Shown here: positions 18,731 to 27,466 of the stretch, piece after piece
Layout: every line of letters starts with the position of its first letter
Position numbering within the stretch: the stretch's first letter is position 1
Assembly (NCBI RefSeq): GCF_018131225.1
Contig: NZ_JAFCMM010000004.1
Span: forward strand, 558,001-622,000
Source of the DNA: Bradyrhizobium sp. U87765 SZCCT0048
GTDB lineage: Bacteria; Pseudomonadota; Alphaproteobacteria; Rhizobiales; Xanthobacteraceae
Length of the DNA: 64,000 nucleotides
Direction: 5' to 3'
Program-made: the position numbers and the translations under genes
Notes under the pieces: model-generated
Seen by the model: only the letters and a program-made list of their open reading frames with translations
The model's database searches: none
Told to the model about the DNA's origin: nothing

Positions 18731-20377
18731 ATGACCGACGGGTGGCCCATGATCGACAGCCGGCAGCTCCTCCAGCTCTATCCTACCGATGGCGACATTC
18801 CCGCCGCGCATCGGCTGGACGGCCCGCTGCACCAGCGCTTCACCCTGGTGGACGGCCGGCTGAAGGACTGGAACGGCGGCACCCAGCAGGTCGTCTCGCC
18901 GATCCGGCTGCGCGATGGCGCCGGCGCGCTGACGCCGGTGGTGCTCGGCAGCATTCCCCATGGCGGCACCGCCGAGGCGGAAGACGCGCTCGCCGCAGCG
19001 GTCGCCGCCTATGACAACGGCCGCGGCACGTGGCCGACCATGACCGTGGCGGACCGCATCGCCTGCATGCAGACTTTCACCAAGGAAATGGTGGCGCGCC
19101 GCGCCGAGGTGGTGAAGCTGCTGATGTGGGAGATCGGCAAGAGCTTTGCCGATTCAGAGAAGGAATTCGACCGCACCGTCGACTACATCCGCGCCACCAT
19201 CGACGCGCTGCGCGACCTCGACAACACCTCCTCGCGCTTCGTGATCGCCGAGGGCACCATCGGCCAGATCCGGCGCACCCCGCTCGGCGTCGTGCTGTGC
19301 ATGGGTCCCTACAACTACCCGCTCAACGAGACCTTCGCGACGCTGATCCCGGCGCTGATCATGGGCAACACGCTGCTGTTCAAGCCGCCGAAGTTCGGCG
19401 TGCTGCTGTTCGCACCGTTGCTGGAGGCGTTCCGCAATGCCTTTCCCAAGGGCGTGATCAACACCGTGTACGGCCAGGGCGCCGAAGTGGTGCCGTATCT
19501 GCTCGGCTCCGGCAAGGTCAACACGCTGACCCTGATCGGCTCCAGCAAGGTCGCCGACCATCTCAAGAAGCTGCACCCGAAGGCCAACCGGCTGCGCGCC
19601 ATCCTCGGCCTCGACGCCAAGAACGCCGCCATCGTGCTCGCCGACGCCGACATCGAACTCGCGGTCAAGGAATGCCTGCTCGGCGCGCTGTCGTTCAACG
19701 GCCAGCGCTGCACGGCGCTCAAGATGCTGATCGTGCATTCGTCGATCGTGGAGCGCTTCCTCGCGCGCTTCACCGAGGAGCTGGCGAAGCTCAAGGTCGG
19801 CATGCCGTGGGACGCCGGCGTCAACATCACCCCGCTGCCCGAGCCCGGCAAGACCGCCTACATGACGGCGTGTGTCGAGGATGCGCTCGCGCAGGGCGCG
19901 CGCATCGTCAATCCCGGCGGCGGTGCGCATTGCGAGACGTTCTTCTATCCTGCCGTGGTCTACCCGGTGCAAGAGGGCATGAAGCTGTACCGCGAGGAAC
20001 AGTTCGGCCCGGTGGTGCCCGTGATGCCGTTCGACGACATCGAGACCGCGCTCGACTATGTCATCACCTCCGAGCACGGCCAGCAGGTCAGCATCTTCAG
20101 CTCCGATCCGGCCGAGATCGGCACGCTGGTGGACCCGCTGGTCAACCAGGTGTGCCGCGTCAACATCAACTGCCAGTGCCAGCGCGGGCCGGACATCTTC
20201 CCGTTCACCGGACGCAAGGATTCGGCCGAGGGAACGCTGTCGGTGACCGACGCGCTGCGCTCGTTCTCGATCCGCTCGATGGTGGCGGCAAAGCAGACCG
20301 AGGCCAGCAAGAAACTGCTGGACGACATCGTGCAGAACCACGAGTCCAAGTTCATCCACACCGGCTTCATTTTCTAG
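18731..20377 (+). CDS. gapN: NADP-dependent glyceraldehyde-3-phosphate dehydrogenase (GapN-like aldehyde dehydrogenase)
   Basis: An aldehyde dehydrogenase superfamily protein of 548 residues, closest in motifs to non-phosphorylating glyceraldehyde-3-phosphate dehydrogenases, which oxidise glyceraldehyde-3-phosphate directly to 3-phosphoglycerate with NADP. The nucleophile is Cys327 in FNGQRCTALK, and MGPYNYPLNE and FKPPKFGV are cofactor-binding segments. The usual general-base motif ELGGK is replaced by GLDAK at 293-297. The start at 18731 is tentative; a second ATG at 18749 would remove six residues. The gene stands alone between the HNH gene and folD. Confidence 0.8.
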   Translation: MTDGWPMIDSRQLLQLYPTDGDIPAAHRLDGPLHQRFTLVDGRLKDWNGGTQQVVSPIRLRDGAGALTPVVLGSIPHGGTAEAEDALAAAVAAYDNGRGTWPTMTVADRIACMQTFTKEMVARRAEVVKLLMWEIGKSFADSEKEFDRTVDYIRATIDALRDLDNTSSRFVIAEGTIGQIRRTPLGVVLCMGPYNYPLNETFATLIPALIMGNTLLFKPPKFGVLLFAPLLEAFRNAFPKGVINTVYGQGAEVVPYLLGSGKVNTLTLIGSSKVADHLKKLHPKANRLRAILGLDAKNAAIVLADADIELAVKECLLGALSFNGQRCTALKMLIVHSSIVERFLARFTEELAKLKVGMPWDAGVNITPLPEPGKTAYMTACVEDALAQGARIVNPGGGAHCETFFYPAVVYPVQEGMKLYREEQFGPVVPVMPFDDIETALDYVITSEHGQQVSIFSSDPAEIGTLVDPLVNQVCRVNINCQCQRGPDIFPFTGRKDSAEGTLSVTDALRSFSIRSMVAAKQTEASKKLLDDIVQNHESKFIHTGFIF

Positions 20378-20593
20378 GCCGCTGCCGCGGCGGGTTCCCT
20401 GCAAGCTGCGACCCACCCGTGATGCGGCGCGCGCAGGACTGCCGCGCCACCAATGCGCTGCCGGCCATTGTCCCGGCCGGCCCGAGCCGCTATCAGGCGG
20501 GCCTCTGCGCGACTGGCGCTTGGATGGGCCACCATCGGGGAGCGCAGGGGTTTGCTGCCGCGCGCCTGGGCACCACTTCCCAATGAGGGTGCC

Positions 20594-21457
20594 ATGACCG
20601 CGGACATCATCGACGGGCGCAAGCACGCCCAGCTTCTTCTCGACACCGTTGCCGCCGATATCGCCGCCCTGCCGCAGGCGCCGGGCCTGGCCGTCGTCCT
20701 GGTCGGTGGCGACCCGGCCAGCGCCATCTATGTCCGCAACAAGGTGCGGACGGCGCGGGCGGTCGGCCTGCGCGGCGAGACCGAGATCCTGCCCGACAAC
20801 GTCTCCGAGGCGGGCCTGCTGGCGATCATTGCCAAGCTCAACGCACGCGACGACATCGACGGCATTCTCGTCCAGCTGCCGCTGCCGCCGCATATCAACA
20901 CCCTGCGCGTCATGGCCGCGGTCGATCCGGCCAAGGATGTCGACGGCCTGCACGCGCTCAACGCCGGCAAGCTGCTGCATGGCGCGGATGCGCTCATTCC
21001 GTGCACGCCGCTCGGCTGCATGAAGCTGATCAAGTCGCTGGTGCCCGACCTCACCGGCTATCACGCCGTGGTCATCGGCAGCTCCAACATCGTCGGCAAG
21101 CCGATGGCCGCGCTGCTGCTGGAAGAGCGCGCAACGGTGACGCAGACCCACATCCACACCCGCGACACCCAGTTCATCTGCCGTGGCGCCGACATCCTGG
21201 TCAGCGCCGTCGGCAAGCCGGGCCTGGTGCGCGGCGACTGGATCAAGCCACGCGCCATCGTCATCGACGTCGGCACCACGCGTGTCGAGAAGGCCGATGG
21301 CGGCTACGATGTGCGCGGTGACGTCGCGTTCGAGGAGGCCGTGAAGGTCGCCGGCGCGATCACCCCCGTGCCCGGCGGCGTCGGACCGATGACCATCGCC
21401 TGCCTGATGGAGAACACCGTGAAGGCTGCCAGGGCGCGGCGCGCCCGCCCGCACTGA
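20594..21457 (+). CDS. folD: methylenetetrahydrofolate dehydrogenase/cyclohydrolase FolD
   Basis: FolD interconverts 5,10-methylene- and 10-formyl-tetrahydrofolate, feeding purine and formyl-Met synthesis. The 287-residue product has the active-site YxxxK motif (IYVRNK), DGILVQLPLP, the cofactor loop GSSNIVGKPMA and the closing ITPVPGGVGPMT. The ATG at 20594 follows GAGGG. An upstream in-frame extension to 20453 lacks family similarity. It converges on the MoeB-like gene with only 24 bases between. Confidence 0.96.
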   Translation: MTADIIDGRKHAQLLLDTVAADIAALPQAPGLAVVLVGGDPASAIYVRNKVRTARAVGLRGETEILPDNVSEAGLLAIIAKLNARDDIDGILVQLPLPPHINTLRVMAAVDPAKDVDGLHALNAGKLLHGADALIPCTPLGCMKLIKSLVPDLTGYHAVVIGSSNIVGKPMAALLLEERATVTQTHIHTRDTQFICRGADILVSAVGKPGLVRGDWIKPRAIVIDVGTTRVEKADGGYDVRGDVAFEEAVKVAGAITPVPGGVGPMTIACLMENTVKAARARRARPH

Positions 21458-21481
21458 CGTACGGCAAGCCGGCGGCCACGA

Positions 21482-22282
21482 TCAGCGGTGGCCGCGCAGA
21501 TCCGTGATGGCCGGATGGTCGCCGTTGAGCGGATTGGCCGGATCGCGGGCATAGCGCAGCGTCTCGAACCGCATGGCGCGGGCGTCGATCATCAGCAGAC
21601 GGCCGACCAGCCCCTCGCCGAAGCCGACGATCTCGCGGATCACCTCGAGCGCGGTCATGGCGCCGAGCACCCCGGCGAGCGCACCAAGAATACCGGCTTC
21701 CTCGCAGCTCGGCACCGTGCCGGGCGGTGGCGGATCGGGAAACAGGCAGCGATAGGTCGGATTGAGCTGCCCCTCGGCATTGCGCTCATGGGCGCGAATG
21801 GTGGTGAGCGAGGCGTCGAACAGCCCGAGCGCCGCGGTGACCAGCGGCTTCCCCGCGAGGTAGCAGGCGTCCGACACCAGATAACGCGTGGCGAAATTGT
21901 CCGAACCATCGGCGACGATGTCGTAGCCGGCGAACAGCTCCAGCGCATTGGCGGCCGTCAGGCGCGTGGCGTGGGCCTGGAATGCGACATGCGGATTGAG
22001 CGCCTGCACGGTCTCGGCGGCGCTCTCGACCTTCGGCCGACCGACGTCCGGCGTGGTGTGGATGACCTGGCGCTGCAGGTTGGACAGCGACACGACGTCG
22101 TCGTCGATGACGCCGAGCGTGCCGACGCCGGCGGCGGCGAGATACATCAGCGCCGGAGCGCCGAGCCCGCCGGCGCCGATCACCAGCACCCGGGCTGCCT
22201 TGAGCTTCGCCTGGCCGGGGCCGCCGACCTCGCGCAACACGATGTGGCGCGCATACCGCTCCAGTTCTTCCGCGCTCAGCAC
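21482..22282 (-). CDS. MoeB/ThiF-family adenylyltransferase
   Basis: A 266-residue E1-like protein that would adenylate the C-terminal Gly-Gly of a ubiquitin-fold sulfur carrier such as MoaD or ThiS. The ATP-binding loop VIGAGGLGAPALMYLAAAG, the following DDDVVSLSNLQRQ and the conserved SDNFATRYLV region are present, as is the cysteine in PSCEEAGILG. The paired CxxC zinc ligands of E. coli MoeB are not: TYRC keeps only one cysteine and none occur near the C-terminus. It begins with GTG, preceded by AAAGGAA. No sulfur-carrier gene is adjacent, so the pathway is undecided. Confidence 0.85.
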   Translation of the reverse strand: MLSAEELERYARHIVLREVGGPGQAKLKAARVLVIGAGGLGAPALMYLAAAGVGTLGVIDDDVVSLSNLQRQVIHTTPDVGRPKVESAAETVQALNPHVAFQAHATRLTAANALELFAGYDIVADGSDNFATRYLVSDACYLAGKPLVTAALGLFDASLTTIRAHERNAEGQLNPTYRCLFPDPPPPGTVPSCEEAGILGALAGVLGAMTALEVIREIVGFGEGLVGRLLMIDARAMRFETLRYARDPANPLNGDHPAITDLRGHR

Positions 22283-22500
22283 GCTGGGCCGTTCCTTTCA
22301 AGGTCTGAAGGTCGCTGTCGCGGCCCGGTCATGCCGGCATGGCATGGCGACGCTGAACCGCCGCCGCGCTATGGCCGACCAAGCAGATATGGTACTTACC
22401 CCCGCCACGCCAGTGCGGTGGTTCGGAAGTTCGCTTCACGTCCGGTGATGCGGACTTCGGATTCGGGACACTGGCCAGAACAAACCGCGAAGGCCGACTG

Positions 22501-23880
22501 ATGAAGCCGCTGATCGCCGCCACGCTGATGGTGGCCCTCTCAGGTGTCGCGGCGATCGCGCAGACACCGGTCCGCACCCTGTCGGTCAGGCCTGACGGCT
22601 CGACCGCGCCAGCCCAGCCCGTGCCGCCCAAGCCGGCGACCGCCGCGCCGAAGCCGGTCGATCCTGCCGCGGTGCAGGCGACCCAGGAGCGTCAGGCGAT
22701 CCAGTCGGACCTCGCATGGGTCGGCGTCTACAACGGCGCCATCAACGGCGAGCCGGGCGAACGCACGGCCGCGGCGATCCGTACCTTCCAGAAGGACAAT
22801 GGCGGCAAGCCGACAGGCACACTGACGCCGCAGGAACGTGGCGCGCTGTCCGCCGCCGCGAAGGCGCTGCAGGACAGCGTCGGCTGGAAGATCGGACTCG
22901 ATCCGGTCAACAGCATCAAGCTCGGCCTGCCGACCAAGCTGGTGCCGACGCAGACGACCTCGCCAACCGGCACCAAATGGGCATCGGCCCAGGGCCAGAT
23001 CCAGATCGAGACCTGGCGCACGCGGGACACCAACCTCACGATCGCAGCGATCGCCGAGCGCGAGAAGAAGGAGCCTGCCGGCCGCCGCGTCGACTACAGC
23101 GTGGTGAAGCCTGATTTCTTCGTGCTGTCGGGCTTGCAGGGGCTGAAGAAATTCTACGTCCGCGGCCAGATCAAGGGCAACGAGGTGCGCGGCCTGACCA
23201 TCCTCTACGACCAGGCGACCGAAGGCACCATGGAGCCGGTGGTGATCGCGATGTCGAGCGCATTCGCGCCGTTCGCCGGCGCCGCGGCTGCGCCGCCGCC
23301 TCCGCCGCCACGCAAGAAGGTGGAGTATGCGACCGGCGTGGTGGTGAGCCCCGATGGCGCCATCGTCACCGACCGCAACGCCATCGACGCCTGCGAGACC
23401 GTTGTCGTGCCGCCCTACGGCCATGCCGAGCGCGTCGCCGACGACGCCACGCGCCAGCTCGTGCTGTTGCGGCTCTATGGCGCGAGCGGGCTGAAGGCCG
23501 CGAGCCTGGGTGGCGCGGTGAAATCCGATGTCGCCGTGAGCGGCATCGCCGACCCGCAAGCGCAGGGCGGCGGCGCAGCAGCGACCAGCATGACGGCCCG
23601 GCTGGTCAGCGATGGCGGCGGCGTGCGTCTCGATCCGGCGCCAGGCCTCGGCTTCGCCGGCGCGGCGGTCACCGATGCCGACGGCAAGGTCGTCGGGCTC
23701 GCGCAACTCAGGGCACCCCAGGTCGCGAGCACCGCGCCGGCGCCGGTTCAGGCGACGCTCGTGCCGGCAGAAGTCGTGCGTCAGTTCCTCGCCCGGCACA
23801 AGGTCGCGCCGACGGCCGCGGACAGCAAGCCCGGCGACATCAAGGCGTCGCTGCTGCGGGTGATCTGCATCCGAAAGTGA
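22501..23880 (+). CDS. secreted peptidoglycan-binding protein with a trypsin-like domain
   Basis: A 459-residue exported protein. A signal peptide (MKPLIAATLMVALSGVAAIA) is followed by a Pro-rich spacer, a peptidoglycan-binding domain of PF01471 type (about 60-115, with LAWVGVYNGAINGEPGERT), a central domain of unknown type (about 120-255), a Pro run with RKK, and a C-terminal half (about 275-440) that reads like a trypsin-like beta-barrel (TGVVVSPDGAIVTDRNAID, GLGFAGAAVTDADGKVVGLA). The His, Asp and GDSGG serine of active proteases are not recognisable, so this half is probably non-catalytic. It ends convergent with mutM. Confidence 0.75.
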   Translation: MKPLIAATLMVALSGVAAIAQTPVRTLSVRPDGSTAPAQPVPPKPATAAPKPVDPAAVQATQERQAIQSDLAWVGVYNGAINGEPGERTAAAIRTFQKDNGGKPTGTLTPQERGALSAAAKALQDSVGWKIGLDPVNSIKLGLPTKLVPTQTTSPTGTKWASAQGQIQIETWRTRDTNLTIAAIAEREKKEPAGRRVDYSVVKPDFFVLSGLQGLKKFYVRGQIKGNEVRGLTILYDQATEGTMEPVVIAMSSAFAPFAGAAAAPPPPPPRKKVEYATGVVVSPDGAIVTDRNAIDACETVVVPPYGHAERVADDATRQLVLLRLYGASGLKAASLGGAVKSDVAVSGIADPQAQGGGAAATSMTARLVSDGGGVRLDPAPGLGFAGAAVTDADGKVVGLAQLRAPQVASTAPAPVQATLVPAEVVRQFLARHKVAPTAADSKPGDIKASLLRVICIRK

Positions 23881-23973
23881 TCTTTGAAACGCCAAGCGCG
23901 GTCATGTGCGACAATCGCGCACGGCACACCCCGAGGTCGCCGCACTTATTCCGGCTGCAATTCTGTGGCGATC

Positions 23974-24855
23974 TCACTTCTGGCAGGTCGGACACCAGAA
24001 GGTCGAGCGGCCGTTCTGGGTGAAACGCTTGATCGTGCCCTTGCAACCCTTTGTCGGACACTTCTCGTCCTCGCGGTCGTAGACGCGAAACGAGTGCTGG
24101 AAATAGCCGAGTTCGCCGGTGGTCTGGCGATGATCGCGCAGCGACGAGCCGCCCGCCTCGATCGCCTGATCGAGCACGGTGTGGATCGCATCCACCAGCC
24201 GCCTCGCATGATCGGACGGCGCGCCGCTGCGCAGCGCTAGCGTCGAGGCCTGCCGCTTCGGCGACAGATGGGCGCGAAACAGCGCTTCGCAGACATAGAT
24301 ATTGCCGAGCCCGGCGACGACGCGCTGATCGAGCAGCGCCGCCTTGAGGCTGGTCTTCTTGCCGACGCAGCCGGCCGCCAGCACCGCGGCATCGAACGAA
24401 TGGCTCAGCGGCTCCGGCCCGAGGCCGCGCAGGAACGGCTCGTCGGCGAGTTCGTCATGCGCCACGATCTTCATGTAGCCGAAGCGGCGGGGATCGTTGA
24501 AGGTGACGATGGCGCCCGACGCCATGTGGAAGACGACATGGTCGTGCGCGCGGTCGGCGCTGCGCTCGTGATGGAAATGACCCGGGGTCGTCGCGGTGGC
24601 ATGCTTGACGACGCGGAACGAGCCGGACATGCCCAGATGCATCAGCAGCACGTCGCCGGACGACAGCTCGGCCATCAGCAGCTTGGCCCGGCGCCCCATG
24701 CCGACGATGGTCTGGCCCTCGAGCCGGCCGACGAAATCCTTCTGGAACGGAAAGCGCAGATTGTGGCGGCGCGTCTCCACGCTGGCGATGCGCTGGCCTT
24801 CCATGACCGGCTGCAGGCCGCGGCGAACGGTCTCGACTTCGGGGAGTTCAGGCAT
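23974..24855 (-). CDS. mutM: formamidopyrimidine-DNA glycosylase (Fpg/MutM)
   Basis: A base-excision repair enzyme that removes 8-oxoguanine and ring-opened purines. The 293-residue product starts PELPEVETVRRGL, with the catalytic Pro and Glu directly after Met. The lysine of RRAKLLM, the GLGNIYVCEALF helix-two-turn-helix motif and a C-terminal zinc finger (CPTKGCKGTI ... FWCPTCQK) are all present. It is transcribed away from ubiE, with a 200-base shared upstream region. Confidence 0.97.
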   Translation of the reverse strand: MPELPEVETVRRGLQPVMEGQRIASVETRRHNLRFPFQKDFVGRLEGQTIVGMGRRAKLLMAELSSGDVLLMHLGMSGSFRVVKHATATTPGHFHHERSADRAHDHVVFHMASGAIVTFNDPRRFGYMKIVAHDELADEPFLRGLGPEPLSHSFDAAVLAAGCVGKKTSLKAALLDQRVVAGLGNIYVCEALFRAHLSPKRQASTLALRSGAPSDHARRLVDAIHTVLDQAIEAGGSSLRDHRQTTGELGYFQHSFRVYDREDEKCPTKGCKGTIKRFTQNGRSTFWCPTCQK

Positions 24856-25055
24856 CGGCGGACATTCGGTTGGCGCGGGCAGCGGCTCGGGTCATGGCGC
24901 GGGTAAGCTTGATTGTCACGAAACGGCCTCGTACATGAACCCGCCGGCACGGTTATCGGCAACGCTCGCCGCGGGCCAGGCCAGCCGTTAACGATGCTGG
25001 CTTGTAGCGCAGGCGGACCGGGCGCGCTATGGTCCGCCGCCGGAGACAGACAGTG

Positions 25056-25817
25056 ATGGACCAACCCGACCAGACCACCCATTTCGGGTACCGCGACGTG
25101 CCGCTAGGCGACAAGCAGACCCTGGTGAACGATGTGTTCCACAGCGTCGCGGCGCGCTACGACCTGATGAACGACCTGATGTCGGCGGGCCTCCACCGGC
25201 TGTGGAAGGACGCCATGATCACGGCGCTCAATCCGCCGCGCGGCGACACGCCGTTCGCGCTGCTGGACGTCGCCGGCGGCACCGGCGACATCTCGTTCCG
25301 CGCCGCCCAGGCGGCAGGCTTCGGCTTTCACGCCACCGTGTGCGACATCAACACCGACATGCTGGAGGTCGGCCGCGACCGCGCCGTCAAGCTCAACCTC
25401 GACGACCGCGTCACCTTCGTCGAGGGCAATGCCGAAACGCTGACCTTCGCCGACCGCAGCTTCGATGCCTACACCATCGCCTTCGGCATCCGCAACGTGC
25501 CGCGCATCGACGCCGCGCTGCGCGAGGCCTACCGCGTGCTGCGGCCCGGCTCGCGTTTCCTGTGCCTGGAATTCTCAGCCGTCGATGTGCCCGGCCTCGA
25601 CCGCATCTACGATCTCTACTCCTTCAACGTGATCCCGGCCATCGGCCGTGCCGTCACCGGCGACGCCGAATCCTACCGCTATCTCGTCGAATCGATCCGC
25701 CGCTTTCCGCGCCCGCCGGCCTTCGCCGACATGATGCGCGCTGCCGGCTTTGCCCGCGTCGGCTTTCAGCCGATGTCCGGCGGCATCGTGAACCTGCATT
25801 CGGGCTGGCGTTTGTGA
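25056..25817 (+). CDS. ubiE: ubiquinone/menaquinone methyltransferase UbiE
   Basis: A SAM-dependent C-methyltransferase of ubiquinone (and menaquinone) synthesis. The 253-residue product has the family opening HFGYRDVPLGDKQTLVNDVFHSVA, motif I LLDVAGGTGDISFRAA, and the signature FGIRNVPRIDAALREAYRVL and CLEFSAVD. The ATG at 25056 lies nine bases after GGAGA. The stop overlaps the GTG start of ubiB, an arrangement kept in many proteobacteria. Confidence 0.97.
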   Translation: MDQPDQTTHFGYRDVPLGDKQTLVNDVFHSVAARYDLMNDLMSAGLHRLWKDAMITALNPPRGDTPFALLDVAGGTGDISFRAAQAAGFGFHATVCDINTDMLEVGRDRAVKLNLDDRVTFVEGNAETLTFADRSFDAYTIAFGIRNVPRIDAALREAYRVLRPGSRFLCLEFSAVDVPGLDRIYDLYSFNVIPAIGRAVTGDAESYRYLVESIRRFPRPPAFADMMRAAGFARVGFQPMSGGIVNLHSGWRL

Positions 25818-27382
25818 TCTCCGCGATCCCCCACGTGCTGCGCCTGATCCGCGCAGCCTTCGTCGTGGCCCGCGAGGGCACCTTCGCGGTGGTCGATCCG
25901 ACACCGCTGCCGCCGCCGCTGCGCATGATGCTGCGCCTCGCGCGGCTGGTCGAGCGCCGTGACGCCAAGTCCGGCCCCCGCCTCGCCCGCGCGCTGACCC
26001 GGCTCGGCCCGACCTATGTCAAGCTCGGCCAGGTGCTGGCGACGCGCCCCGACGTCGTCGGCGTCGCGATGGCGCGCGATCTCGAACGGCTGCAGGACCG
26101 CCTGCCGGCGTTCTCGCAGGAAGAAGCGGAGGCGGTCGTCGCCTCGTCGCTGGAGCGGCCGCTGACCCAGGCGTTCGCGAGCTTCAGCCCGCCGGTCGCC
26201 GCAGCCTCCATCGCCCAGGTCCACCGCGCCGAAATCGAGAAGGACGGCGTGCGCCGCCCCGTGGCAGTCAAGATCCTGCGGCCGAACATCGCCGAGCGCT
26301 TCCGCCGCGATCTCGGCGCGCTGATGTTCGCCGCGCGCACCGCGGAGGCGCTGTCGCCGGAAGCGCGGCGGCTGCGCAGCATCGAGATCGTCGACACCCT
26401 GGCGCGCTCGGTGGCCATGGAGATGGACCTGCGGCTCGAGGCCGCGGCGCTGTCCGAGATGGCGGAGAACACCCGCGACGATCCCGACTTCCGCGTGCCG
26501 ACGGTGGACTGGGACCGCACCAGCCATCACGTGCTGACGATGGAATGGATCGAGGGCCTGCCGCTGAGCGATCGCGCACGGCTGGAGGCGGCGCAGGTCG
26601 ACCTGCCCGACCTCGGCCGCAAGGTGATCCAGAGCTTCCTGCAGCACGCGCTGCGCGACGGCCTGTTTCATGCCGACATGCATCCCGGCAACCTGTTCGT
26701 CGACGACAGCGGCCGCCTGGTCGCCGTCGACTTCGGCATCATGGGCCGTCTCGGCCTCAAGGAGCGGCGCTTTCTCGCCGAGATCCTGCTCGGCTTCATC
26801 ACCCGCGACTACCGCCGCGTCGCCGAGGTGCACTTCGAGGCCGGCTACGTGCCGGCGCACCACTCGATCGAAAACTTTGCCCAGGCGATCCGGGCCATTG
26901 GCGAGCCGATCCACAACCGCCGCGCCGACGAAATCTCGATGGCGCGGCTGCTGACGCTGCTGCTGGAGGTCACCGGCCTCTTCGACATGCGCACGCGGCC
27001 GGAACTGATCCTGCTGCAAAAGACCATGGTGGTGGTGGAAGGCGTCGCGCGCAGCTTCAACCCCCGGCTCGACATCTGGAAAACCGCCGACCCGGTGGTG
27101 CGCGCCTGGATCGAGCGCAACCTCGGCCCGGTTGGCCGCATCGAGGGCGCCATGAGCGGCGCCGGCCAGCTCGGCAAGCTGTTCTCCGGCCTGCCGGCGA
27201 TTGCCGCCCGCGCCGTGAGCGCGCTGGAGCAGGTCGAGGCGATGACCCGGGACGGCCTCGTGCTTGCGCCGGACACGGTCGCCGCGCTCGCCAAGGCGCA
27301 GGCGCGGCGCAACCGCTGGCAGACCCGCGCGCTGTGGGTGATCGCCCTGACGTTCCTGGCGATTCTCTGGAAGATCAGCTGA
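25814..27382 (+). CDS. ubiB: UbiB family ATPase/kinase-like protein of ubiquinone synthesis
   Basis: UbiB is an atypical protein kinase-like ATPase needed for ubiquinone synthesis. The 522-residue product carries the KxGQ motif (PTYVKLGQVLATRPD), the AVKILRP lysine, the catalytic ADMHPGNLFV, and VDFGIMGRLG. A C-terminal hydrophobic helix (ALWVIALTFLAILW) anchors it in the inner membrane. The GTG at 25814 overlaps the ubiE tga (GTGA). The frame is open far upstream inside ubiE, but that part is a shadow. Confidence 0.95.
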   Translation: MISAIPHVLRLIRAAFVVAREGTFAVVDPTPLPPPLRMMLRLARLVERRDAKSGPRLARALTRLGPTYVKLGQVLATRPDVVGVAMARDLERLQDRLPAFSQEEAEAVVASSLERPLTQAFASFSPPVAAASIAQVHRAEIEKDGVRRPVAVKILRPNIAERFRRDLGALMFAARTAEALSPEARRLRSIEIVDTLARSVAMEMDLRLEAAALSEMAENTRDDPDFRVPTVDWDRTSHHVLTMEWIEGLPLSDRARLEAAQVDLPDLGRKVIQSFLQHALRDGLFHADMHPGNLFVDDSGRLVAVDFGIMGRLGLKERRFLAEILLGFITRDYRRVAEVHFEAGYVPAHHSIENFAQAIRAIGEPIHNRRADEISMARLLTLLLEVTGLFDMRTRPELILLQKTMVVVEGVARSFNPRLDIWKTADPVVRAWIERNLGPVGRIEGAMSGAGQLGKLFSGLPAIAARAVSALEQVEAMTRDGLVLAPDTVAALAKAQARRNRWQTRALWVIALTFLAILWKIS

Positions 27383-27387
27383 CGCTC

Positions 27388-27428
27388 TTGCCTGCATTGC
27401 AGGCAATCAATTGATTGCATTGCAATCA
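27388..27428. promoter_or_regulatory. array of three overlapping palindromes, candidate operator of coaBC
   Basis: Three perfect palindromes overlap: TTGCCTGCA-T-TGCAGGCAA (27388-27406), GCAATCAATTGATTGC (27403-27418) and TGATTGCA-T-TGCAATCA (27412-27428). The heptamer GCAATCA/TGATTGC occurs three times. The region is strikingly AT-rich and sits 38-78 bases before the coaBC ATG. The published half-site of the Neisseria FitA antitoxin (TGATAGCA/TGCTATCA) is very similar, and CoaBC here carries a FitA-like domain. Confidence 0.75.
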
Positions 27429-27466
27429 TTTGCTAGCCTCAGTCGGTCTGAAGTTGGGGCGCTGCC

